A DNA stretch of 64,000 nucleotides from Kluyvera sp040932435. Lineage in GTDB: Bacteria > Pseudomonadota > Gammaproteobacteria > Enterobacterales > Enterobacteriaceae. The translations under genes were made by a program, and so were the position numbers. The notes under the pieces were generated by a model that was not told the origin of the DNA, made no database searches, and saw only the letters and a program-made list of their open reading frames with translations. This document shows positions 8,018-16,641 of the stretch, piece by piece. The stretch is taken from contig NZ_JBFQGA010000001.1 of the NCBI RefSeq assembly GCF_040932435.1, forward strand, positions 674,095 to 738,094. Direction: 5' to 3'. The first letter of the stretch is position 1. Every line of letters begins with the position of its first letter.

Positions 8018-9562
8018 TTGATCCCGGACGTATCACAGGCGCTGTCCTGGCTGGAACAACATCCTGAAGCTCTTAAAGGGATCCAGCGTGGTCTTGAGCG
8101 TGAAACTCTTCGTGTTAATGCAGATGGTTCACTGGCAACCACCGGTCACCCGGAGGCGCTGGGCTCCACGCTGACACATAAATGGATAACTACAGACTTC
8201 GCTGAAGCGCTGTTGGAATTTATTACGCCGGTAGATGGCGATATCGACCACATGCTGACGCTGCTGCGCGATGTGCATCGCTACACCGCTCGTCAGCTTG
8301 GCGATGAGCGTATGTGGCCGCTGAGTATGCCGTGCTATATCGCTCCGGGTCAGGATATCGAGCTGGCGCAGTACGGCACCTCTAACGTAGGCCGCTTAAA
8401 AACGCTGTACCGTGAAGGTTTAAAGAACCGTTACGGTGCGCTGATGCAGACCATTTCTGGCGTTCACTACAATTTCTCGCTGCCGATGGCATTCTGGCAG
8501 GCGAAGTGTGGCGTACACGATAAAGAAGCGATTTCAGCGGGCTATTTCCGCCTGATTCGTAACTACTATCGCTTTGGCTGGGTGATCCCGTATCTGTTCG
8601 GTGCTTCTCCGGCTATCTGTTCTTCGTTCCTGCAGGGCAAACCGACGACGCTACCGTTTGAAAAAACGGATTGCGGCATGTACTACCTGCCTTACGCAAC
8701 CTCTCTGCGCCTGAGCGACCTCGGTTATACCAATAAGTCGCAAAGCAATCTCGGAATTACGTTTAACGATCTGCACGAGTATGTGGCAGGATTAAAACGG
8801 GCGATCAAAACGCCATCAGAAGAGTATGCGCGCATTGGCGTTGTGAAAGACGGCAAGCATCTGCAGATCAACAGCAACATTTTGCAGATTGAAAACGAGT
8901 TGTATGCACCGATTCGTCCGAAACGCGTCACCCGCGACGGTGAAACGCCATCTGATGCGCTGCTGCGCGGCGGTATCGAGTACATCGAAGTCCGTTCGCT
9001 CGACATCAATCCGTTCTCACCGGTCGGCGTTGATGAGCAGCAGATTCGCTTCCTAGACCTGTTTATGGTTTGGTGCGTGCTGGCCGATGCGCCGGAAATG
9101 AGCAGCGACGAACTGCTGTGTACGCGCACCAACTGGAATCGCGTGATTCTAGAAGGGCGTAAGCCTGGCCTGACGTTAGGTATTGGCTGTGAAACTGCCC
9201 AGTTCCCGCTGACCAAAGTCGGTAAAGATCTGTTCCATGATCTTAAACGCGTTGCACAGACGCTGGACGGCATAAACGGCGGCACTGAATACCAAAAAGT
9301 CTGTGATGAACTGGTTGCCTGTTTTGATAATCCAGATTTAACCTTCTCCGCTCGGATTCTGCGTTCTATGCTTGATAGTGGAATTGGCGGAACCGGCAAA
9401 GCGCTGGCGGAACAGTATCGCAATATGCTGCGTGAAGAGCCGTTAGAGGTGCTGAGCGAAGAGGATTTCGCGAAGGAACGCGATGCGTCGAGAGAACGTC
9501 AGCGTCAGATTGAAGAAGCAGATAGTGAGTCATTTGAAGCGCTGCTGGCACGACACGCTTGA
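8018..9562 (+). CDS. gshA: Glutamate--cysteine ligase GshA
   Basis: Catalyses ATP-dependent joining of glutamate and cysteine, the first and rate-limiting step of glutathione synthesis. The 514-residue protein aligns along its whole length with E. coli GshA (518); the small difference is a deletion near residue 168, where this protein has GVHDKEAIS. It starts with TTG at 8018, as in E. coli, after GGGAGG. The micA sRNA is encoded on the opposite strand just downstream. Confidence 0.97.
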   Translation: MIPDVSQALSWLEQHPEALKGIQRGLERETLRVNADGSLATTGHPEALGSTLTHKWITTDFAEALLEFITPVDGDIDHMLTLLRDVHRYTARQLGDERMWPLSMPCYIAPGQDIELAQYGTSNVGRLKTLYREGLKNRYGALMQTISGVHYNFSLPMAFWQAKCGVHDKEAISAGYFRLIRNYYRFGWVIPYLFGASPAICSSFLQGKPTTLPFEKTDCGMYYLPYATSLRLSDLGYTNKSQSNLGITFNDLHEYVAGLKRAIKTPSEEYARIGVVKDGKHLQINSNILQIENELYAPIRPKRVTRDGETPSDALLRGGIEYIEVRSLDINPFSPVGVDEQQIRFLDLFMVWCVLADAPEMSSDELLCTRTNWNRVILEGRKPGLTLGIGCETAQFPLTKVGKDLFHDLKRVAQTLDGINGGTEYQKVCDELVACFDNPDLTFSARILRSMLDSGIGGTGKALAEQYRNMLREEPLEVLSEEDFAKERDASRERQRQIEEADSESFEALLARHA

Positions 9563-9570
9563 TCCAAAAG

Positions 9571-9643
9571 AAAAAGGCCACATCACTGTGGCCAAAATAT
9601 ACATCTCTGAATCAGGGATGATGATAACAAATGCGCGTCTTTC
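9571..9643 (-). ncRNA. micA: MicA small RNA
   Basis: Sigma-E-dependent, Hfq-binding sRNA that represses ompA and other outer-membrane protein mRNAs. On the minus strand the RNA starts GAAAGACGCGCATTTGTTAT, matching the E. coli ompA-pairing region, and ends in the hairpin GGCCACAGTGATGTGGCC followed by T5. It lies in the gshA-luxS interval, its position in E. coli. The terminator loop and part of the middle segment differ from K-12. Confidence 0.95.
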
Positions 9644-9649
9644 ATATAC

Positions 9650-9677
9650 TCAGACGCGCATTGGAGCAAAGAGTTCA
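9650..9677 (-). promoter_or_regulatory. Sigma-E promoter of micA
   Basis: On the minus strand TGAACTC (-35, 9671-9677) and TCTGA (-10, 9650-9654) are separated by 16 bp, close to the sigma-E consensus GAACTT-N16-TCTGA. The -10 ends six bases before the MicA 5' end. Confidence 0.85.
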
Positions 9678-9811
9678 GTTTATTTTTAAAATAATCACAT
9701 TATCCTGAAGCAGAACGCGACGTAGTGCATAAAAGTGATTCTATTCAATGCGTTAATGAGTAGAAAAAATGCAGCGCCCGGGAGCATGAAGGTGATATCG
9801 GAGGTTACGAA

Positions 9812-10327
9812 ATGCCGTTGTTAGATAGCTTCACAGTCGATCATACCCGTATGGAAGCCCCAGCCGTTCGCGTGGCGAAGAAAATGAACACTCCGCACGG
9901 CGATGCGATCACGGTTTTTGACCTGCGTTTTTGCATACCGAACCAGGAAGTGATGCCGGAAAAAGGTATCCATACTCTGGAGCACCTGTTCGCGGGCTTT
10001 ATGCGTGACCATCTGAACGGTAACGGCGTTGAAATTATCGACATCTCGCCGATGGGTTGCCGTACCGGCTTCTACATGAGCCTGATTGGCACGCCGGATG
10101 AACAGCGCGTGGCAGATGCGTGGAAAGCGGCGATGGCTGATGTGCTGAAGGTGCAGGATCAAAACCAGATCCCAGAACTGAACGTCTACCAGTGCGGCAC
10201 TTACCAGATGCACTCGCTCAGCGAAGCGCAGGATATTGCCCGTCATATTATTGAGCGCGATGTGCGCATCAACAGCAATGACGAACTGGCATTGCCAAAA
10301 GAGACATTGCAGGAACTGCACATCTAG
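9812..10327 (+). CDS. luxS: S-ribosylhomocysteine lyase LuxS
   Basis: Iron-dependent lyase that splits S-ribosylhomocysteine into homocysteine and DPD, the precursor of autoinducer-2. It has 171 residues, the usual length. The metal ligands are His54 and His58 in HTLEH and Cys126 in YQCGTY; the catalytic Cys84 is in GCRTGF. A GGAGG-like Shine-Dalgarno precedes the ATG. The gene is single, between micA and a terminator. Confidence 0.98.
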   Translation: MPLLDSFTVDHTRMEAPAVRVAKKMNTPHGDAITVFDLRFCIPNQEVMPEKGIHTLEHLFAGFMRDHLNGNGVEIIDISPMGCRTGFYMSLIGTPDEQRVADAWKAAMADVLKVQDQNQIPELNVYQCGTYQMHSLSEAQDIARHIIERDVRINSNDELALPKETLQELHI

Positions 10328-10350
10328 TTTTGTGCATTCAGTAAGCAGAT

Positions 10351-10377
10351 AAAACCCGGAATGCTCCGGGTTTTTTA
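10351..10377 (+). terminator. luxS intrinsic terminator
   Basis: Stem AACCCGGA / TCCGGGTT with an ATGC loop and a six-T run, 25 bp after the luxS stop. Confidence 0.93.
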
Positions 10378-10388
10378 TTGCCCGATCG

Positions 10389-10700
10389 GTAGGCCTGATA
10401 AGCGCAGCGTCATCAGGCTCCATTGCGCACATTGCCGGATGGCGGCGTTGCCTTATCCGGCCTACGTATGGTGCGGATATGTAGGCCTGATAAGCGCAGC
10501 GTCATCAGGCTCCATTGTGCACATTGCCGGATGGCGGCGTTGCCTTATCCTGCCTACGGATGGTGCGGATATGTAGGCCTGATAAGCGTAGCGTCATCAG
10601 GCTCCATTGTGCACATTGCCGGATGGCGGCGTTGCCTTATCCTGCCTACGGATGGTGCGGATATGTAGGCCTGATAAGCGTAGCGCCATCAGGCGGTCCG
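10389..10700. repeat. Tandem BIME/REP array, 92-bp period
   Basis: The motif GTAGGCCTGATAAGCG starts at 10389, 10481, 10573 and 10665, an exact 92-bp period, giving three full units and a partial fourth. Each unit holds two REP elements in opposite orientation (GCGTCATCAGGC and GCCGGATGGCGGCGTTGCC...). Units 2 and 3 differ by a few substitutions. BIMEs are transcribed stem-loop elements that can stabilise mRNA 3' ends and bind gyrase or IHF. The array fills the gap between the convergent luxS and emrB genes. Confidence 0.95.
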
Positions 10701-10716
10701 GCGCGGTATTCTGATC

Positions 10717-10750
10717 AAAAAAAAGCCAGCTCGCTTGAGCCGGCTTTTTT
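10717..10750. terminator. Bidirectional terminator between the BIME array and emrB
   Basis: A stem (AAAAAGCCAGCTC / GAGCCGGCTTTTTT, one mismatch) flanked by an A run and a T run lies next to the emrB stop. It can end emrRAB transcription on the minus strand and read-through from luxS. Confidence 0.88.
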
Positions 10751-10751
10751 G

Positions 10752-12290
10752 TTAGTGAGCGCCTCCGCCCCCGCCGCCTGCGCCAAACGGCGGTCTGGCG
10801 AACCACACCAGTCCCAGCAGCAGCAAGAAGATCCCCGCCGAAACCCAGAAGATTTCGTTGGCTGAGATAATCAACCCCTGACTGGTTATCTGCTGGGCTA
10901 TCCAGCCAGAAGCCTGCTGTGGGCTCATTCCCATTGCCTGTAGCTGATCGTACATCTGCTGGGCGTTAGGGTTGAACGGTGAAACGGATTCTGTGAGCTG
11001 CGCATGGTGCAGCGCTTCACGGTTAGTCCACAGGGTCGTGGTAATCGACGTCCCGATAGAACCTGCCAGCGTACGGGTAAAGTTCGACAAGCTCGATGCG
11101 GCCGCCAGACGCTCAGGCGGTAGCCCGGAAAGCGTAATGGTGGTCAACGGCATGAAGAAGCACGCCACGGCAAAGCCCTGGATAAACTGCGGCCACGCTG
11201 AAGCCCCGAAGTCCATTCCCGGCTCGAAGGTGTAGGCGCGCCAGTAGAAGCACACGGCATACATAATAAAGCTGAAGGTGACCAGACGACGCATATCCAG
11301 CTTATGGGCAAAGCGACCGATAATTGGCGACAGAATGACGGGAATAATCCCCACCGGCGCTGACGCCAGACCTGCCCAGGTTGCGGTATAGCCGTATACC
11401 TCCTGCAATAGCTGCGGCAACAGCACTATCGCGCCGAAGTAGAGCATGTAGGCAAGGCTGATACACAAGCAGCCGATGGTGAAGTTTCGCGACTTAAACA
11501 ACGACAGGTCGACTATCGGGTTATCGTCGGTTAACTCCCAGACTATCAGGAAGCTTAGCGATACCACTGCCACCACGGTCAGGACAATAATCTCGGTGGA
11601 GTTAAACCAGTCGAGTTCTTTACCCTGGTCGAGCATGACCTGCAGGCTACCGATGCCCAGTATCAGCAGCGCCAGACCGATGCCGTCAATACGCCGCTGT
11701 TCGGTTCGCGTTTCTCGTCCACGCAGACTCTGGATGCTGAGCAGAACCACCAATGCGCCAATCGGCACGTTGATAAAGAAGATCCAGCCCCAGTGATAGT
11801 TATCGCTGATAAAGCCGCCAAGAATCGGCCCGCAAATCGGCGCGACGATCACCGTCATCGACCACAGCGCCAACGCGATAGAACGTTTAGCCGGCGGGTA
11901 GTTACTGAGCAACAAACTCTGCGAGAGCGGAATGAGCGGCCCGGCGACGATCCCTTGGATGACGCGGAAGAAGATCAGCATGTTAAGGCTGGTGGACATC
12001 CCACAGGCCCATGATGCAATGACAAAGGCGACGGTTGACCACAGGAACAGCTTCACTTCACCGACGCGTTTCGCCAGCCAGCCGGTAATCGGGATCGAGA
12101 TGGCGTTTGCCACCCCGAACGAGGTTATAACCCATGTCCCTTGGCTCAATGAAGAGCCAAGGTTCCCGGCAATCGTGGGGATAGCCACGTTGGCGATGGT
12201 GGAGTCCAGCACCTGCATGAATGTCGCAAGGGACAGCGCGATGGTCATAATGACCAGTTGCGCGCCTTCTAGCGGTTTTTGCGGTTGCAT
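10752..12290 (-). CDS. emrB: Multidrug efflux MFS permease EmrB
   Basis: Fourteen-helix DHA2-family proton antiporter that, with EmrA and TolC, exports hydrophobic uncouplers such as CCCP and nalidixic acid. The 512-residue protein ends in the glycine-rich tail GAGGGGGGAH typical of EmrB. The ATG at 12290 follows GGGGTG and gives the E. coli N terminus; three extra upstream codons are open but lack a better ribosome site. It is the last gene of emrRAB, 16 bp after emrA. Confidence 0.97.
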   Translation of the reverse strand: MQPQKPLEGAQLVIMTIALSLATFMQVLDSTIANVAIPTIAGNLGSSLSQGTWVITSFGVANAISIPITGWLAKRVGEVKLFLWSTVAFVIASWACGMSTSLNMLIFFRVIQGIVAGPLIPLSQSLLLSNYPPAKRSIALALWSMTVIVAPICGPILGGFISDNYHWGWIFFINVPIGALVVLLSIQSLRGRETRTEQRRIDGIGLALLILGIGSLQVMLDQGKELDWFNSTEIIVLTVVAVVSLSFLIVWELTDDNPIVDLSLFKSRNFTIGCLCISLAYMLYFGAIVLLPQLLQEVYGYTATWAGLASAPVGIIPVILSPIIGRFAHKLDMRRLVTFSFIMYAVCFYWRAYTFEPGMDFGASAWPQFIQGFAVACFFMPLTTITLSGLPPERLAAASSLSNFTRTLAGSIGTSITTTLWTNREALHHAQLTESVSPFNPNAQQMYDQLQAMGMSPQQASGWIAQQITSQGLIISANEIFWVSAGIFLLLLGLVWFARPPFGAGGGGGGAH

Positions 12291-12306
12291 TAAACGCACC
12301 CCAGCA

Positions 12307-13479
12307 TTAGTTGGCGTTGGCCTGAACGATATTGTTAATCAGCTTATTCACCGGCTCGAGGCTGATTTCACGTGCGTTGCTTTCGTAAACAGGGCTGGTA
12401 CGGATCTGGTTGGCCAGCATCTGCCCTTCGCGGTTGGAGGTGTCTACTTTAACCAGTGTAGACAAGCCAATACGCAGCGGGTGTTTTGCCAGTTGGTCGG
12501 CATCCAGCTCAATACGCACCGGCAGGCGCTGAACGACTTTGATCCAGTTACCGGTGGCGTTCTGCGCTGGCAGCAGCGAGAAGGCGCTACCGGTACCCAT
12601 ATCCAGACCGACCACTTTACCGGTGTACTTGACGTCATCGCCGTAAATATCGCTGACGACGGTCACCGGCTGGCCAATACGCATGTGCGCAAGCTGGGTC
12701 TCTTTAAAGTTAGCATCGACCCACAGGTTGCTAGCCGGCACGACGGCCATCAGCGGTGTGGTTGGGCTAATCTGCGCGCCTGGCTGTACGGAACGACGGG
12801 AAACGTAGCCGCTCATCGGGCTGACGATTTTGGTTCGTTCCAGCGCAAGCCACGCGTTACGCACATCGGTAGCTGCCTGGCGAACGGTTGGCTGCTCTTC
12901 GAGGGTGGTCCCGAGGATCATCGCCTGGTTTGCGTTGTACTGCTGAACCGCCACGTTCAGGGCTGCCTGTGCGCTGGTCACTGCATCTCTTGAGTGCTGC
13001 AGTTCTTCGCGACCGATCAGGTTAGCGCTGCCCAGCGGAATACGACGGTTAAGGTCGGTTTGCGCCTGTGACAGGGTCGTTTTGCGGATCTCGATGTTGG
13101 CCTGTAGCTGCTTGTTGTTGATCATCAGCTGACGCATCTGACGAACGCTTGATGCCAGCGTGGTCTGTGCTTTTTCAAAGGCCTGTTGGGCGTCGGTCTG
13201 GTCAAGGGTCACCAGCACGTCGCCCTGTTTGATGTAGTCGGTGTTATCGGCCCAAACTTTGGTGACGCTGCCGGATACCTGCGACATGATTTGAACCTGA
13301 TTACCAGCCACGTATGCGTCATCGGTTTCCTCGTAATGACGCAACACTAAAAACCAGTAACTGCCATAGATGATGCCAATAATAACAAAGAGCAAGGTCA
13401 GCAAGATGAGGATGCTTTTACGCTTACCTTTCTTGTTGACGGGTTGCTGCGGGGCTTGAGTCTCCGCATTTGCGCTCAT
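12307..13479 (-). CDS. emrA: Multidrug efflux membrane fusion protein EmrA
   Basis: Periplasmic adaptor linking EmrB to TolC. It has 390 residues: one N-terminal transmembrane helix (about 25-47), a biotinyl-lipoyl half-motif, a long coiled-coil hairpin (about 95-210) and a beta-barrel domain. The ATG at 13479, after GGAG, gives MSANAETQ as in E. coli. Confidence 0.97.
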   Translation of the reverse strand: MSANAETQAPQQPVNKKGKRKSILILLTLLFVIIGIIYGSYWFLVLRHYEETDDAYVAGNQVQIMSQVSGSVTKVWADNTDYIKQGDVLVTLDQTDAQQAFEKAQTTLASSVRQMRQLMINNKQLQANIEIRKTTLSQAQTDLNRRIPLGSANLIGREELQHSRDAVTSAQAALNVAVQQYNANQAMILGTTLEEQPTVRQAATDVRNAWLALERTKIVSPMSGYVSRRSVQPGAQISPTTPLMAVVPASNLWVDANFKETQLAHMRIGQPVTVVSDIYGDDVKYTGKVVGLDMGTGSAFSLLPAQNATGNWIKVVQRLPVRIELDADQLAKHPLRIGLSTLVKVDTSNREGQMLANQIRTSPVYESNAREISLEPVNKLINNIVQANAN

Positions 13480-13535
13480 GTGATTCTCCACATTCTTATT
13501 ATTTATATCGGTTTAAGCCGACCTGTTTTACCGTA

Positions 13536-13567
13536 AAAGGCCAGCAGGGATTATCTGCTGGCCTTTT
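13536..13567 (-). terminator. Stem-loop between emrR and emrA
   Basis: A 10-bp inverted repeat (AGGCCAGCAG / CTGCTGGCCT) with a seven-base loop, flanked by A4 and T4, lies between emrR and emrA. It could partly terminate or process the transcript and set the emrR to emrAB ratio. Confidence 0.6.
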
Positions 13568-13591
13568 GTTTTCTTTTTTATCGCGGTGGTA

Positions 13592-14122
13592 TCAACGCAA
13601 GGCGTCAAGCACGACACCATCCTCTTCCATCTGATCAAGACGGGTAAGAAGTTTGCGGGTGATATGTTCGAGCTGGTCTTTCTCAGCATGGCTTAATGAC
13701 GACCAAAGCTGATGCAGGCAGTTATGCTGCGGGGGCAGAACTTCATTCAGGAACTCGCGACCTTTGTCGGTGAGCTGCAGGTGCAGACAGCGGCGGTCAT
13801 TGTCACTTTCACGACGTTCGATCCAGCCACGCTTTTCCAGTTCATCGGCAATGCGGGTGGCATTGGTGCGCGATGAGCCCAGCGCGCAGCTGAGTTCTGA
13901 AGGCTGAATGCTATGATCTTCTTGAGACTCCAGCGTGATTAGCGCCATAAACAACGTCTCGTTAATCCCCTGAGCTTTCAGCATTTTATTGCGATTATCC
14001 AGCAGCTTCCCTTGCATGTGCATGCAAAGACGGGTCAGAAGAATTTCTTGGAAAGGAAACTCTTCGCAGCGGCTGGCGCGAAATTTCAGCATTTGTTCAA
14101 TGGGCGTAAACGAACTATCCAT
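13592..14122 (-). CDS. emrR: MarR-family repressor EmrR (MprA)
   Basis: Winged-helix repressor of emrRAB, released by CCCP, nalidixic acid and similar drugs. It has 176 residues, the E. coli length, with the MarR DNA-binding helix in QPSELSCALGSSRTNATR and the wing at RRESDNDRR. It is first in its operon. The 107 bp upstream contain the promoter; I did not define its operator. Confidence 0.97.
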   Translation of the reverse strand: MDSSFTPIEQMLKFRASRCEEFPFQEILLTRLCMHMQGKLLDNRNKMLKAQGINETLFMALITLESQEDHSIQPSELSCALGSSRTNATRIADELEKRGWIERRESDNDRRCLHLQLTDKGREFLNEVLPPQHNCLHQLWSSLSHAEKDQLEHITRKLLTRLDQMEEDGVVLDALR

Positions 14123-14229
14123 CTGGGCATTACCTCATTAGTTACAGCCGATATAGTAACGAGAGTGACAAATAAAGTAAATGAATTAATTGACGTAATT
14201 CATCCAGATGATTTATGGCACTTAGCGGT

Positions 14230-15411
14230 TTACTCCGCGTCCTGACGATGGTAACCCCGCCACCACACCAACAGATTGGCTACCGACATCAGCGCGCCAA
14301 CCACGCAAACGCCGGTCCATCCGGCGTGCTGCCATGCCGAAGCCGACATCAGTGAACCAGCGGCGCCGCCGATAAAGTAACTGGTCATATAGCCGGCTGT
14401 CAGGCGGTTACGGGCATCGGGCTGGACGCGGTAGATAACCGTTTGGTTGGTGATATGCACGCCTTGGACCATCAGGTCGAGCACTAGAATGCCGATAATA
14501 AGCGCCAAGGCCGATGTGTGACCGTACCAGATTGCCCCCCACGACATCAGCAGCAACAGCAGGGACCAAGTGGTTGTCAGGTGCGCTTTGCCCTTGTCTG
14601 CAAGCCCACCGACCGGACGTGCACCGAGCGCACCGGCAGCGCCCACTAGACCAAACAGGCCGATGGTGGCTTCGGAATAATGAAACGGCGCGCCGGAGAG
14701 TAAGAATGCCATCGACGTCCACAGAATGCTGAAGTTGGCGAAGGTCAGACAGCCGAGCAGCGCGCGAGTGCGCAAAAGTTTTTCACGAGCGAAAAGGTGG
14801 AAGATAGACCCAAGCAACTGAACATAGTTGAGATGATTTTCCTGCTTGAGTTTTGGCAGACCGCGCCATAACGCAAAAGCCAGCAACACCATCAGCACGC
14901 TGGCGACCCAGAACACGGTACGCCAGCCGCCGAGGGTTGCCAGCAGCCCGGCAACGGTGCGCGCCAGCAAAATTCCAAGTAGCAGACCGCTCATCACCGT
15001 GCCAACCACTTTGCCGCGTTTTTCCGGCGAAGCGAGCGTGGCGGCGAGCGGCACCAACAGTTGGGCGACCACGGAGAACAGGCCGGTGAGCGCAGTGCCG
15101 AGGATCATCATCGCTAGCGAACTGCTGCTGGCGGTGATGAGCATTCCCCCGGCGGCAAGCAGCGTCATGGTGACGATAAGCCGACGACGTTCAAACATAT
15201 CGCCGAGTGGCACCAAAAATAGCAGGCCGACCGCATAGCCAAGCTGAGCGGCGGTGACAATAAACCCGGCTTGGCTTGCGCTTAGCGAGAAACTGCGGGC
15301 GATGGTTTCCAGCAGCGGCTGCGCGTAGTAGTTACTGGCGACGGCAAGGCCGGTGGCGACGGACATTAAGGCGATTAACGCTGGGCTAAGCCCGTGAGCA
15401 GGTTTAGTCAT
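14230..15411 (-). CDS. ygaY: MFS transporter, intact YgaY type
   Basis: Twelve-helix major facilitator of 393 residues (DHA1/arabinose-efflux-like). MFS loop motifs are visible, such as GDMFERRRLIVT near residue 70. Its position between proX and emrR corresponds to ygaY, a broken gene in E. coli K-12; here the frame is intact. The substrate is unknown. Its 3' end faces the emrR upstream region, where E. coli has ygaZH. Confidence 0.85.
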   Translation of the reverse strand: MTKPAHGLSPALIALMSVATGLAVASNYYAQPLLETIARSFSLSASQAGFIVTAAQLGYAVGLLFLVPLGDMFERRRLIVTMTLLAAGGMLITASSSSLAMMILGTALTGLFSVVAQLLVPLAATLASPEKRGKVVGTVMSGLLLGILLARTVAGLLATLGGWRTVFWVASVLMVLLAFALWRGLPKLKQENHLNYVQLLGSIFHLFAREKLLRTRALLGCLTFANFSILWTSMAFLLSGAPFHYSEATIGLFGLVGAAGALGARPVGGLADKGKAHLTTTWSLLLLLMSWGAIWYGHTSALALIIGILVLDLMVQGVHITNQTVIYRVQPDARNRLTAGYMTSYFIGGAAGSLMSASAWQHAGWTGVCVVGALMSVANLLVWWRGYHRQDAE

Positions 15412-15505
15412 GATGTAGAAATAATAAAGGGAAGATGTAGCAATAATAACGAAAGGCGGGGAGGGGCGGGGAAATGTCGCGTAGCGGAATGTGCTTTCTG
15501 CACAA

Positions 15506-15577
15506 TGCCTGATGGCGCTGCGCTTATCCGGCCTACGATATTTTGTAGGCCGGATAAGGCAACGCCGTCATCCGGCA
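15506..15577. repeat. REP pair (BIME) downstream of proX
   Basis: Two REP elements in inverted orientation: a TGCCTGATGGCGCTGCGC... half and a GTAGGCCGGATAAGGC... half separated by CGATATTTT. They form a long stem-loop 5 bp beyond the proX stop and could protect the 3' end of proVWX mRNA. Confidence 0.92.
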
Positions 15578-15581
15578 GGGG

Positions 15582-16577
15582 TTACTTCTGCGCTGCCAGC
15601 GCTTCTTTCACCCAGCCATCAAAGACCTGCTGGTGCGCTTTCACCCAGCCATCAACCTGACCCTGCACGTCTGCTTCAGACGCTTTACCGTCATGCATCA
15701 TCGCATTCTGCGCGTTGATGTCGCTCAGCGGCAGCTTCATGATGGCAAACAGCTTGGCCGCTGCCGGGTTTTTCTCAGCCCAAGCTTTGTTGGCTACGAT
15801 GTGCATGGTGCTGACCGGGAAGCCGTAGTTCGCGCCGTTAGACAGTTTGGTATCGATATTTTTCTGTACGCCCGGCAGGGAAGAGAACGGCACCTGTAGC
15901 CAGACGACATCTTTCCCAGGCTTCAGAACGTCGCTCACCCAGTAAGGCGTCCAAGTGTAGTAAATAACCGGTTTACCTTCTTTAAAGCGGGTGATGGTAT
16001 CGGCCATCATCGCTGCATAGTTCCCCTGATTGTGCTCGACGGTTTTGGTCAGATCGAAGGCGTTCAACTGGTGATTAACCACCGCCTCGCAGCCCCAACC
16101 TGGGTTACAGCCGGTCAGGTCGGCTTTACCGTCGCCGTTGGTGTCGAACAATTTGGCAATCTTCGGATCTTTAAGCTGTGCGATATTGGTGATGTGGTAC
16201 TGATCGGCGGTTTTTTTGTCAATCAGGTAGCCCTGAGCCGCGCCGTTAACCAGCGTCCCTTCACGGTAGAATTTCTTATCCCCACCCGCGGCTTCATACA
16301 TATCATCATGCAGCGGGATCCAGTTCACGGCGGTGAAGGTGGCGTCACCGGCAGCCAGTGAGGTATAGGCAACGTTGTAATCAACTTCGTTCGGCTTATC
16401 GACGGTATAGCCCAGTTTTTCCAGCGCACGACTGACCAACAGCGTCTGGAAGGTCTCTTCTGAAAGGGTGCTCTGTATCGGTTGGACGGTAATGCCTTTC
16501 CCCGGCAGGTCGGCGGCGAAAGCGCCGGTGGAGACCAGAGTGGCGAAAGCAGTAGCATAGACAAATGAGTGTCGCAT
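15582..16577 (-). CDS. proX: Glycine betaine/proline-betaine binding protein ProX
   Basis: Periplasmic substrate-binding component of the ProU osmoprotectant ABC transporter. It has 331 residues with a signal peptide ending near AFA|ADLPGKG. The betaine-binding tryptophans of the E. coli protein are retained in NWIPLHDDMYEA, GWGCEA and YYTWTPYWV. The open frame extends 50 codons upstream, but the ATG at 16577 gives the signal peptide. It is last in proVWX, 64 bp after proW. Confidence 0.97.
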   Translation of the reverse strand: MRHSFVYATAFATLVSTGAFAADLPGKGITVQPIQSTLSEETFQTLLVSRALEKLGYTVDKPNEVDYNVAYTSLAAGDATFTAVNWIPLHDDMYEAAGGDKKFYREGTLVNGAAQGYLIDKKTADQYHITNIAQLKDPKIAKLFDTNGDGKADLTGCNPGWGCEAVVNHQLNAFDLTKTVEHNQGNYAAMMADTITRFKEGKPVIYYTWTPYWVSDVLKPGKDVVWLQVPFSSLPGVQKNIDTKLSNGANYGFPVSTMHIVANKAWAEKNPAAAKLFAIMKLPLSDINAQNAMMHDGKASEADVQGQVDGWVKAHQQVFDGWVKEALAAQK

Positions 16578-16641
16578 CGTTGTTCCTTTAATAGTGATTG
16601 TTGCGGAGCATTGGCCCGAGCGCGTCGGGCCAATACGATGG

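Noticed and set aside
10361..10865. Overlapping open frames with repeated peptides in the BIME array
   Set aside because: They are translations of the 92-bp repeat, with no ribosome sites and no protein character.
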